Part shown: positions 7,531 through 15,812 of the stretch, in pieces | Position numbering within the stretch: position 1 is the first letter of the stretch | Layout: the number at the start of each line of letters is the position of its first letter | From: Eubacteriales bacterium | Lineage (GTDB): Bacteria; Bacillota; Clostridia; Lachnospirales; Lachnospiraceae | Length of the DNA stretch: 64,000 nt | Assembly (NCBI GenBank): GCA_030536575.1 | Contig: JAUNPS010000001.1 | Coordinates: forward strand, 153,595-217,594 | Direction of reading: 5' to 3' | The notes under the pieces: model-generated | Databases searched by the model: none | The model's input: only the letters and a program-made list of their open reading frames with translations | What the model was told of the DNA's origin: nothing | Made by a program: the position numbers and the translations under genes

Positions 7531-9417
7531 TTATGCGCCGAAGGATTCCACTTCTATGCCAAATCCGTACTCATACAGCGGGTCTTCGATGTCTTTGGGA
7601 AGGTCTTCCCGCTGGGCCAGCACCTGTTCCATGCTCGCCGGAATCTGGAACGGCAGCTTTCCGGTAATGGCCGTCTCCCCATAAAGGGCCTCCGCCACCG
7701 CCTCCGCGCCGCAGGTCACGCCCGGACGGTACACCAGCAGCACACTGTCCGCCGTCTCCGCGATCGGGGTCAGCACGTAAGCGCGGTTCATGACAACCAC
7801 CGCTACGACATTCGCTCCGGCAGCTTTCAGCGCATTGACTAACGCCGTCTGCTCCTCCGGGAATTCCAGCGTATCCGCACCCCATTCCGGGTCGTGGGTT
7901 CCGCTCTTCTCGCCTACGACTACGACCGCCGTTGTCCCGGACAGGTCTGCGGGAACTTCCTTTGCCGTCTCGATGTAAGTCACATTTTCCGCTCCGGCCT
8001 TCTCCTGCATTGCTTCCAGCATCGTCGTGCCCGTGATCTCCATCGGCTCTTTCGCCGTCCAGCCGCTGTTCAGCGCGCGCACATCCGTCGCCAGGCTGCC
8101 CGCCACAACGATCTGCTCCCCGACAAGGGACGCCGCATTTTCATATTTCACCAGCGTGAAGGACTTCGCCGCCGCTTCTTTCGCAACCGCCTTATGTTCC
8201 TCGCTTCCCACGATTTCCTCTGCTTTCGTCTCGTCCACATACGGATTTTCAAAAATGCCAAGCTTAAATTTCGCGGTCAGAATCCGGCGGCAGGCATCCG
8301 TCAGCCGTTCTTCATCTACTTCCTCCGCGAGCTGTTTCGTGGAGCGTGCGCCCGCGCCGCCTAAAATATCGGCTCCGGCATTGGTCGCGCCCACAAAGTT
8401 CAGGCCCCAGTCGGTCTGGATCAGGCCCTCATAACCAAGTTCGCCCCGCAGCAGATCGGTCATAACCGCCGCCGACTGATCCGCGGAATTTTCCACCGCG
8501 TCGCCGCCCAGGTACGGAACCGTCGAATAGCCATAGGGCATCACAGCCGCCGCTCCCGCCTCGATCGCCGCCTCGAACCCGGCCAGATGCAGGTCAATGG
8601 AATCCTCCTGAATCGTCAGCGCCGTTCCATCCACGCCGTCCGTCTGCGCGCCTGCGCCCGGAAAATGCTTCACCGTGGCAATCACCGACTCTTCCGTCAG
8701 TTCGCTTCCGCCCTGCAGGGCCTGCACAGCCGCCGTAATCAGGCTCTGCACCGTCTCGCTGTCCTCGGAATAACATTCCTGGTTCCGTCCCCACCGGGGA
8801 TCGGTGATCAGATCCGCATCCGGGGAAAGGGCCATCCGCACGCCCACCGCCATCAGTTCTTCCTTCAGCACCGTATTCAATTCCGCCACAAGCTCCGGGT
8901 CATTGGCCGCGCCCTGATTGATCTCGTCGGGCAGGAACGTGGCGTCGCTGACAAAGGCCGCCCCGGCTTCCGTATCCATGGAAAAGATGATCGGAATCCC
9001 AAGGGTGCTGGCCTCAGACAGTTCCTGAATCTCATTCGTCCGTGCCGCAGCTTCGGCCGCGCTGTCAAAAATGTACTCATACACCAGCGCGAAGCCCACA
9101 TTGTTCTCCGTAAACCAGCTCTCCTTACTGCTGACCAGCGTCAGATGCACCATCTGAGCGGCCTTCTGAGTCGCGTCCATCCGGCCAAGCAGGTCTTCCG
9201 CCCGCTCCTCCGCCGTCAGCCGCCAGTCCTCATAGGGGTCTAACTGGCCATTGTCATTCAAATCTTTAAACTGATAACCATCCGCTTCGATGATATTTTT
9301 TATTCGTGCCACAAGCTCAGGCTGTACTACGGTTTCTTCCGCATAGGCGGCCGGCATCGCGGCCAGGCCAAGCGCCGCTGCCATCCCAAGAGCCATTGCT
9401 TTTCTTCTTTTTTTCAT
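7531..9417 (-). CDS. Secreted glycoside hydrolase family 3 protein
   Basis: 628 residues with a signal peptide ending near AYA-EE (about 26) and no lipobox. GH3 features are KHFPGAG (250-256) and the nucleophile loop LIQTDWG with Asp336; the C-terminal GH3 sandwich domain follows. Near the N-terminus an EF-hand-like loop, DLNDNGQLDPYEDW (52-65), may bind calcium. The likely activity is beta-glucosidase or a related exo-glycosidase outside the membrane, feeding the neighbouring transporter. A paralogue lies at 11377. The start follows AAAGGAGG. Its exact glycan substrate cannot be read. Confidence 0.9.
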   Translation of the reverse strand: MKKRRKAMALGMAAALGLAAMPAAYAEETVVQPELVARIKNIIEADGYQFKDLNDNGQLDPYEDWRLTAEERAEDLLGRMDATQKAAQMVHLTLVSSKESWFTENNVGFALVYEYIFDSAAEAAARTNEIQELSEASTLGIPIIFSMDTEAGAAFVSDATFLPDEINQGAANDPELVAELNTVLKEELMAVGVRMALSPDADLITDPRWGRNQECYSEDSETVQSLITAAVQALQGGSELTEESVIATVKHFPGAGAQTDGVDGTALTIQEDSIDLHLAGFEAAIEAGAAAVMPYGYSTVPYLGGDAVENSADQSAAVMTDLLRGELGYEGLIQTDWGLNFVGATNAGADILGGAGARSTKQLAEEVDEERLTDACRRILTAKFKLGIFENPYVDETKAEEIVGSEEHKAVAKEAAAKSFTLVKYENAASLVGEQIVVAGSLATDVRALNSGWTAKEPMEITGTTMLEAMQEKAGAENVTYIETAKEVPADLSGTTAVVVVGEKSGTHDPEWGADTLEFPEEQTALVNALKAAGANVVAVVVMNRAYVLTPIAETADSVLLVYRPGVTCGAEAVAEALYGETAITGKLPFQIPASMEQVLAQREDLPKDIEDPLYEYGFGIEVESFGA

Positions 9418-9429
9418 AGATTTCCTCCT

Positions 9430-10326
9430 TTAAGATGCCGTTACCGCGCCGCTCATCTGGCCCGCAATCAGATATTTTCCCATAAAAATGTACAGAACCA
9501 GCACCGGGAACGCCAGGATCAGCGAACCGGCCATCTGTACGTTAAATTCCGCGGCCATTGTCCCCGCCAGCTCATTTAACGCAATGGTTGCGGGCTTCGA
9601 ATCGTAACCGCCCAGTACCAGCGCAAACAGCATTTCATTCCAGATCGACGTGCACTGGAAAACAAAAACGGTAATCGTTGCAATGCGGGTGTTCGGCACC
9701 ACGATCTTCCGGTAAATCTGCCACATTCCATTCCCGTCGATCATGCCCTGGCGGATCAGCGCGTCCGGCACATCCGCGTAATAGCCCCGCATCATGACGG
9801 TGCACATCGGCATTCCGAACACGGAATGCACCAGCACCAATCCCCAGATATTGTCATAGAGATCCAGCGCATTGATGGTCTGGAGAAGCGGGATCAGAAT
9901 CGCCTGAAACGGCAGATAGGTCGCCGCTACCAACGCGATAAAAAACACATTGTTCAGCCGGAACTTCCATTTGCTGAGCGCGTAGGCACAGACGGAACCC
10001 AGAAAGACGGAGCCCGCGGCTCCAAGCAATGTCACCACCAGGGAGGTCATCAGGGGCTGCGCCAGCACTTCCATAGCGCTCGCATAGCCTTCCAGCGTCC
10101 AGACCGTTGGCGGAGTGATCGGCGTCGTGGTCATAACTTCGCTGTTTGTTTTAAAAGAAGTCATCACCGTTCCCCAGAAGGGCAGCATATAAAAAACCAG
10201 AAAAGCCACCATAATTGCGTAATAAACCACATGCAGGACGGTCATATGCCATTTCGGCTTTACACGGATCGTCTGCGCCTGCTGGTCTGCCTTTGAGCGC
10301 TCGATGCTTAAATTCGTATTCTGCAT
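9430..10326 (-). CDS. Carbohydrate ABC transporter permease, MalG type
   Basis: 298 residues with six predicted membrane helices. The inner-membrane component loop around residues 190-215 (the EAA region, here DALIRQGMIDGNGMWQIYRK) is where the ATPase docks. It should pair with the MalF-type permease directly upstream; the two genes are one base apart. The start follows AGGAGGAATTAAA. It belongs to the CUT1 transporter with the binding protein at 13349 and the ATPase at 6387. Confidence 0.92.
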   Translation of the reverse strand: MQNTNLSIERSKADQQAQTIRVKPKWHMTVLHVVYYAIMVAFLVFYMLPFWGTVMTSFKTNSEVMTTTPITPPTVWTLEGYASAMEVLAQPLMTSLVVTLLGAAGSVFLGSVCAYALSKWKFRLNNVFFIALVAATYLPFQAILIPLLQTINALDLYDNIWGLVLVHSVFGMPMCTVMMRGYYADVPDALIRQGMIDGNGMWQIYRKIVVPNTRIATITVFVFQCTSIWNEMLFALVLGGYDSKPATIALNELAGTMAAEFNVQMAGSLILAFPVLVLYIFMGKYLIAGQMSGAVTAS

Positions 10327-10327
10327 T

Positions 10328-11359
10328 TTAATTCCTCCTGTTCGTCCAATAGGTCAGCGGCAGGATTAAGACCAGCACCAGCGCCAGCAGAAAGCAGCTA
10401 ATTGCCGCCGAATAGGCAAAGTTATTGTTCTGGAACGCCTCGTTGTACATCCAGACCGGAAGCGTCCAGGCCGACGAGGTGGTGTAGCCCACCAGCGAAA
10501 CGATAAAGTCAAAGGAGCGCAGGGCGTACATGGCAAGGATCGTGATGCAGCTTCCCATCGCGCCTTTGAGCTGGGGAATGATCAGTTTCAGGTAAATGCG
10601 CGGCATGTAAGCGCCGTCCAGTTTCGCGGCGTTGATGATGTTTGTCGGCACGTTTTTGATCGCGGCCAGGAAAATGACGGCCACATACCCCGAAAACTGC
10701 CACACCATTGCAATGATGATCGAAAGCATGATCGTCGAATTCGACGACGCCCACATCAGATGGCCGTTTTTCATCGCGCCTGCCACGTCCACCCCCAAAA
10801 GGCTGAGAAAGGAGTTCAGGACGCCGCCCGTGGGCCGATACATGTACGCCCATACTGTTCCAGTTACAACAAAGGACAGTGCAAACGGCAGCAAAATCAG
10901 CGTCCGAAACAGCGCCGTCCCCCGCAGGCCCTGATCCATCAGAAGGGCAAGGCCCAGGCCCAACGCCAGGCAGAGGGGAATCAGGCAGAACAGCAGAAGC
11001 GTATTGCGAAGGGCAGGCCAGAACTCCGAACTCGTAAACATTTTTACATAATTTCCGAAGCCTCCAAATCCATAGCTGGCCTCCAGCGCGCCGTTTTCCC
11101 AGTCGGATACGGACACCCACAGGTTCCATCCCAGGGAAACGTACACGAAATAAATCAGAAGTGCGGCCGGTATCCAGATCCAGATCAGCGGATGGCGGTT
11201 AAAAAACCGCTGGGCGGGCGCCACCGCCGCCGGAGCAAACTGTTTCAGGAGCTGATAGCCCAGGAGGAGGGCTATCAGCACAACAAAGAGTATCCAAAAC
11301 CGACCGTTTGAAAAGGTCATAGAGCGAAAATTGTCAAGAAATTCCGTAAGCTGTTCCAT
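10328..11359 (-). CDS. Carbohydrate ABC transporter permease, MalF type
   Basis: 343 residues from the ATG at 11359, seven bases after AGGAG; the ATG two codons earlier abuts that site. About seven hydrophobic helices include an extra N-terminal one (residues about 20-35). The EAA region NIINAAKLDGAYMPRIYLK is present. It forms the channel with the MalG-type partner at 9430. It lies 18 bases after the second GH3 gene in the operon. Confidence 0.92.
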   Translation of the reverse strand: MEQLTEFLDNFRSMTFSNGRFWILFVVLIALLLGYQLLKQFAPAAVAPAQRFFNRHPLIWIWIPAALLIYFVYVSLGWNLWVSVSDWENGALEASYGFGGFGNYVKMFTSSEFWPALRNTLLLFCLIPLCLALGLGLALLMDQGLRGTALFRTLILLPFALSFVVTGTVWAYMYRPTGGVLNSFLSLLGVDVAGAMKNGHLMWASSNSTIMLSIIIAMVWQFSGYVAVIFLAAIKNVPTNIINAAKLDGAYMPRIYLKLIIPQLKGAMGSCITILAMYALRSFDFIVSLVGYTTSSAWTLPVWMYNEAFQNNNFAYSAAISCFLLALVLVLILPLTYWTNRRN

Positions 11360-11376
11360 AGGCATTCTCCTGTCGT

Positions 11377-13359
11377 CTATTCGTCATAGCTCAGGCCCCA
11401 GCCGTAGTCGTAGAGCGGGTTTTCCAGATCGAAGGAAACGTCGCCCTCCTGGCTGTTGACGGATTCCATGTCGCGCGGGAACTGGATCGGCGTCTTGCCG
11501 GTGGGGTTGTTCTCGCCGTAGATGGTTTCCGCAATGGCGATTCCGCCCTGAGAGCCCGGATAATAAGCTTCCAGAATGGCATTCGTATTTTCGTCGCACC
11601 AGGTCAGGATGTAAGGGCGTCCGCCCGTCACGACGGTGATTACCGGTTTCCCGCTCGCAACCGCGGCTTCCAGAATCTCCTGCTGGCTGTCAACGATTTC
11701 CAGCGTGTCATAGCCCCATGGCGGATCGTGCTGGTAGCTGGGTTCTCCGACGGACACCACGATCACGTCCGCTTCGCCGGCAAGCTCCTTGATGCGTTCC
11801 ACATCCTCCGGCTCATAAATGACCGTCGTGTTCTCGCCCGCATAAGCTTCCAGCGCCCCTGCAATGGTCAGCCCGTCCTGCTCGGAAGACCAGCCGCCCA
11901 CCAGCGAATCCATATCGCCCGCACGGGGGCCGCAGACGAGGATGGTCTGCTCCGCATTGGCATCCAGCGGCAGGATGCCGTCGTTTTTCAGAAGGGTCAT
12001 AGCCTTTTCGGCCGCTTCCAGGTTCACCTGCTGGTGCTCTTCATTGCCCACGAAGGACACCGCATATTCTACGTCACAGTACGGGTTTTCAAATACGCCC
12101 AGCTCAAATTTTGCTTTCACAATGCGCTTCGCCGCGGCGTTTAAAATTTCCTCGTCAATTTTTCCGTCATTCGTATATTCTTCCATCTGGTCGATCAGGC
12201 GGATGGACTCCCCGCCGATTCCGTCCACGCGGCTCTCGGTCACGCCGATCAGGATCGCTTCCTCATCGGAAACTTCCTCGCCCGTCATGGTTCCCAGCGC
12301 TTCCTGGATGGCCCAGATCATGCCCCAGTCGGTCTGAATAATGCCTTCAAAGCCCATTTCGTCCCGGAGTAAATCCTGCAAGGTCGCCTTGGAACCAATG
12401 GCCGAATTTTCCATATCCAGTGCCAGCGGCACGGAATAATACGGCATAATCGAAGCAACGCCTACTTCCAGCGCCGCATAATAGGGCTGCAAGTGAATTT
12501 CCAGCGTCTCCTCGCTGGAGATGATCGGAGAGGTATCCTTCCCGTCCATCTGCGGGCCGGCCCCCGGAAAATGCTTCATGCAGGCCACAATGGAGCCTTC
12601 ATTCAGGCCGTCCGAGCCGTTCTGGAAAGCGACCACCTGCGCCGTCACCATCTGCGTCACCAGATCGGGATCTTCGCCAAAGGTTTCCATGACACGGCCC
12701 CAGCGCGGTTCGGACGCAATGTCTGCTTCCGGCGAAAGGGTCATGCGCACCCCGATGGCAATGTGCTCATCCCGTGCAATTTCCGCCAGTTTTGTCACCA
12801 GTTCCTCATCACGGGTGGCGGCCAGCGCCAGATTATGCCCGGTCACGGTCGCGCCGGATACGTAGGACAGGCCGTGGACGGAATCCATGGACACCAGAAC
12901 CGGTACACCCAGACGGGAACCCTCCGCGTATTCCTGGATGGTGTTCATATTCGTTGCGGCGGCTTCTACGCTGCTCAGTTCCCGGATCAGCAGCATGCCG
13001 ATGTTTTCCTGATTACACCACTCTTCCAGATAAGACGGGATTTTTCCGTCCGAACGGGGCAGGTAGGTGGGGTGCTGCATCTGTGCGATTTTTTCCCGGA
13101 CGGTCATCTGGCTCACCAGGTCGTCCGCGCGGGTCTCGGCGTCTTCCCGCCAGTCTTCGTAGACGTCCAGCTCACCGTTGCTGTTCAGGTCAATGAATTG
13201 ATAGCCGTCCACTTCTAAAATTGATTTTACATGCGGGTTCAGTACCGGCTGTTCATAAGCCGTCCCTTCGGCAAACGCCGTACCGGTGAACAGCGTCCCG
13301 GCCAGGGCGGCCGTCTCCACCAGGGAGAGGCCGCGTTTTAACATCTTTTTATTCAACAA
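11377..13359 (-). CDS. Secreted glycoside hydrolase family 3 protein
   Basis: 660 residues. The frame begins at TTG 13359, behind AAGGAG and overlapping the end of the binding-protein gene by 11 bases; the first ATG (13344) has no good ribosome site. A signal peptide ends near AFA-EG (30). GH3 motifs are KHFPGAG (262-268) and IIQTDWG with nucleophile-type Asp344. Like its paralogue at 7531 it has an EF-hand-like loop, DLNSNGELDVYEDW, near residue 57. Retaining beta-glucosidase-type activity on extracellular oligosaccharides is likely. Two related GH3 enzymes in one operon suggest different linkages or aglycones. Confidence 0.9.
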   Translation of the reverse strand: MLNKKMLKRGLSLVETAALAGTLFTGTAFAEGTAYEQPVLNPHVKSILEVDGYQFIDLNSNGELDVYEDWREDAETRADDLVSQMTVREKIAQMQHPTYLPRSDGKIPSYLEEWCNQENIGMLLIRELSSVEAAATNMNTIQEYAEGSRLGVPVLVSMDSVHGLSYVSGATVTGHNLALAATRDEELVTKLAEIARDEHIAIGVRMTLSPEADIASEPRWGRVMETFGEDPDLVTQMVTAQVVAFQNGSDGLNEGSIVACMKHFPGAGPQMDGKDTSPIISSEETLEIHLQPYYAALEVGVASIMPYYSVPLALDMENSAIGSKATLQDLLRDEMGFEGIIQTDWGMIWAIQEALGTMTGEEVSDEEAILIGVTESRVDGIGGESIRLIDQMEEYTNDGKIDEEILNAAAKRIVKAKFELGVFENPYCDVEYAVSFVGNEEHQQVNLEAAEKAMTLLKNDGILPLDANAEQTILVCGPRAGDMDSLVGGWSSEQDGLTIAGALEAYAGENTTVIYEPEDVERIKELAGEADVIVVSVGEPSYQHDPPWGYDTLEIVDSQQEILEAAVASGKPVITVVTGGRPYILTWCDENTNAILEAYYPGSQGGIAIAETIYGENNPTGKTPIQFPRDMESVNSQEGDVSFDLENPLYDYGWGLSYDE

Positions 13360-14716
13360 GGTTCCACGCTCCTTCCACGCCTGCTTCTTTCAGGATGTTC
13401 ACAATTTTGTTGGCGAAATATTCCGCGTCGTGATCCGAAGAAGTGGCAAATTCCTGAATCTGGGTCTGTAAGCTGGTCGATGCGCTCCAGGGAAGCGCCG
13501 TGCCGTGCGTAAAGCTCGGAAATACCTTCGTATCCTCTGCCGTCAGCTCATTTTTAAAGTTCAAAGTCAGTTCACAGTAGGTTTCGTCCGGGGTGTCGCT
13601 GTAGGGTGAAATGGATTCTTTCAGAGAGGAGAAGGCTGTCTGTACTTCCTCTGTGGACACATTGTAGGCCCAGCGCAGTCCGCTCTCCACATCCGCCGAA
13701 TCATTGCTCACAACAAACCCGTCGATGCACATCCCAAACCAGCCGTCCGTGCCGGGGAATGTGAACACGCCGTAATCTTCGCCGTAAACCTGTCCCATGG
13801 AAGTCATCAGCGGCTGCATCCACGCGCCCATGATCTGCATCGCATAGGTTCCGGCTACCACCTGCCCGGAAGTCTCGTACCAGTCGCGGCTGGAATGGTC
13901 CGGCGCAACGTAGTCCATCAGTTTCGCGTAGGTGGACAGTACCTCGGTCACGTCCTCCACGTTATAGGTTCCATTGATAAAATCCTGATAAATCTGCGGG
14001 TCGGTGCCAAGCATGATATCCTCGAACACCTGGCAGGCGGGCCAGCCTTTCCGGTCGCCCAGATCCAGGGGGTATTCGCCGTCCGGCATTGCCGCGGCGA
14101 GCTGGTCGCAGATGTCCCAGAATTCTTCCCAGGTGATGTCTTCGTGATCCGGAATTTCCACGCCGTATTTCTCGAATACGTGAATATTGTAGAAAATCAC
14201 ATTGGACTTATGGATGCCGATCGGCACGATGTATTTGTTTCCGTCCGACGCCGTACAGAGCTCTTCCAGCCCCGGAAGGGCGCGTTCGGAGAGATTTCCG
14301 TAGTCCCATACCTGGTTCAGGTTCAGCAGGAGGTCGGAGGTCAGATAGGGTTCGATTTCCTGGCCCGGATGCGCCTGGAAGGTTTCCGGGCTTTTTCCTG
14401 CCTGCTGCAATACTTTGACTTTCATAACCATTGCGCCGCCTGCACCGCCGGGGATCGCATTGGACTTCGCTTTCGTTTCCGTGTAGGTGTCCGAAAAGCT
14501 GGAAACCACGCTCTCGATGGCGTCTTTCTCGCCGCCGGCTGTCCACCAGTGGTAGACATTTGCCGTGCCTTTCGCTTCGGTGTCTTCCAGAATCGCCGGA
14601 ATGTCCATTTCATCGGCGTTTTTCTTTTCTGCTTTGGCGGCAAAGGCGCTCATCGGGAGGGTGCTAAGAGCCAGCGCGCCCGTCAGCGCCAGTGCGCAGA
14701 GCTTTTTGAATTTCAT
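13349..14716 (-). CDS. Extracellular sugar-binding protein of CUT1 transporter
   Basis: 455 residues. The signal peptide ends at about AFA-AK (27) with no Cys for lipidation, so it may be released or held by other means. The body fits family 1 solute-binding proteins, with aromatic-rich stretches such as VYHWWTAGG near the mature N-terminus. It captures the oligosaccharide for the permeases at 9430-11359. It begins 13 bases after the CBM9-type gene and its stop overlaps the start of GH3 (11377). Confidence 0.9.
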   Translation of the reverse strand: MKFKKLCALALTGALALSTLPMSAFAAKAEKKNADEMDIPAILEDTEAKGTANVYHWWTAGGEKDAIESVVSSFSDTYTETKAKSNAIPGGAGGAMVMKVKVLQQAGKSPETFQAHPGQEIEPYLTSDLLLNLNQVWDYGNLSERALPGLEELCTASDGNKYIVPIGIHKSNVIFYNIHVFEKYGVEIPDHEDITWEEFWDICDQLAAAMPDGEYPLDLGDRKGWPACQVFEDIMLGTDPQIYQDFINGTYNVEDVTEVLSTYAKLMDYVAPDHSSRDWYETSGQVVAGTYAMQIMGAWMQPLMTSMGQVYGEDYGVFTFPGTDGWFGMCIDGFVVSNDSADVESGLRWAYNVSTEEVQTAFSSLKESISPYSDTPDETYCELTLNFKNELTAEDTKVFPSFTHGTALPWSASTSLQTQIQEFATSSDHDAEYFANKIVNILKEAGVEGAWNLVE

Positions 14717-14729
14717 GCCATCTCCTCCT

Positions 14730-15536
14730 CTATTCTACGAATGTCAGGGTGCCCCACAGGCTGGGGTTGTTGTCTACATCGTACATTTCCGGCTTCCGGT
14801 CTTTGCCGTCCAGGTTTGCGGAGGACTGCATCCGCAGGCTGTGAATGCCGGGGCAGGGCAGGTCGACGTCCAGGATCGAGAAATCGAAGCCTACGGTCAT
14901 CCCGGCTTCCGGCACGAGCTGGGCAATGTTTTCATTGGACAGGTTATGCAGCGGGATCTTGCTCTCTAAAATCCAGCCGCCCATTTCCTTATCTTCTACC
15001 GCCGCGGCCTCGTAGTCGTCGAAAACCAGCTCGTCGCCGTATTCGCCCTGGGTTTCATAGCCCTGGTTGTCCGCGATCATGTCCCGGTCTACGAAATTGA
15101 AGAAATCGTATTCGTCGGTACTCTGGACAATGCGCCAGTCCGTTGCGCTGTACTCCGTGCGCTCCCCATCCGCTTCCGGGTCGGTGCTCAGGAATAAAAT
15201 GATGGCGTCCAGCTCGTCCAGCGGGAAGCCTTCCCGGTAGACGAAGGGGTCTTTGTCATAGATTTTTGCGGCAATGTACAGATTTTCTTCATCCCACATG
15301 GCGTAAATGTCCATCGCGCAGTCTTCCGCGCCGTCCCAGTGCTCGATCTGGTCGATAATCTGGCTTTCCGCGTCGATGCGCAGGGTTTTCGACAGATCCC
15401 ATTCGCTCAAATCCCCGTCGATCACGACCTCTCCGGCCTTCGGGGCTTCCAGGTTCCGGTCGGAATAAGCGAATGCGGATGTGCTGCTTCCCAGGGCCAG
15501 GCCCAGCGCCAGCAGCATGGAAATACGTTTTTTCAT
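14730..15536 (-). CDS. Secreted CBM9-type sugar-binding protein
   Basis: 268 residues from the ATG at 15536, nine bases after GGAGG; the ATG at 15542 is too close to that site. A signal peptide ends at AFA-YS (23). The region VIDGDLSEWD (38-47) followed by beta-rich sequence to the C-terminus resembles the carbohydrate-binding family 9 / DOMON-like fold found in xylanases and free sugar-binding proteins. No catalytic module is attached. As first gene of the transporter operon it probably binds sugar or glycan at the cell surface. A TATAAT box at 15579-15584 (minus strand) is the likely promoter. Confidence 0.78.
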   Translation of the reverse strand: MKKRISMLLALGLALGSSTSAFAYSDRNLEAPKAGEVVIDGDLSEWDLSKTLRIDAESQIIDQIEHWDGAEDCAMDIYAMWDEENLYIAAKIYDKDPFVYREGFPLDELDAIILFLSTDPEADGERTEYSATDWRIVQSTDEYDFFNFVDRDMIADNQGYETQGEYGDELVFDDYEAAAVEDKEMGGWILESKIPLHNLSNENIAQLVPEAGMTVGFDFSILDVDLPCPGIHSLRMQSSANLDGKDRKPEMYDVDNNPSLWGTLTFVE

Positions 15537-15578
15537 AGTCATCTTCCTCCTTTTTCTTGGTTCCGTTTTGTTGGTTTC

Positions 15579-15584
15579 ATTATA
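15579..15584 (-). promoter_or_regulatory. Probable -10 box of the transporter/acylation operon
   Basis: TATAAT on the minus strand, 43 bases before the ATG at 15536. No good -35 hexamer lies at 16-18 bases, which fits a promoter that needs an activator. The 277-bp gap to the divergent kinase shows no other clear signal. Confidence 0.45.
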
Positions 15585-15812
15585 GCGCGGCCGCCGGAGC
15601 CGAACCCGATAAGATTTTACACATTTGGTTGCATAAATCCGGCATGCCGCCCCAAAACCGGAATATCCGGCACAGCCGGTGGGAATATCCGACACAGGCC
15701 CGGATTTCCCGGCTTTTTTCGTTCCGGTCTTCGGCGCTCCATGCTATAATGCAGGTAGGATTTCCGGCCCGTCAACCGGCCCAAGTTCATCTGTCAGGAG
15801 GGGATTCTTCTT

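Noticed and set aside
13895-15100. Plus-strand open frame of 401 codons across two secreted-protein genes
   Set aside because: It spans the antisense of two well-supported genes and their junction; no start signal or domain.
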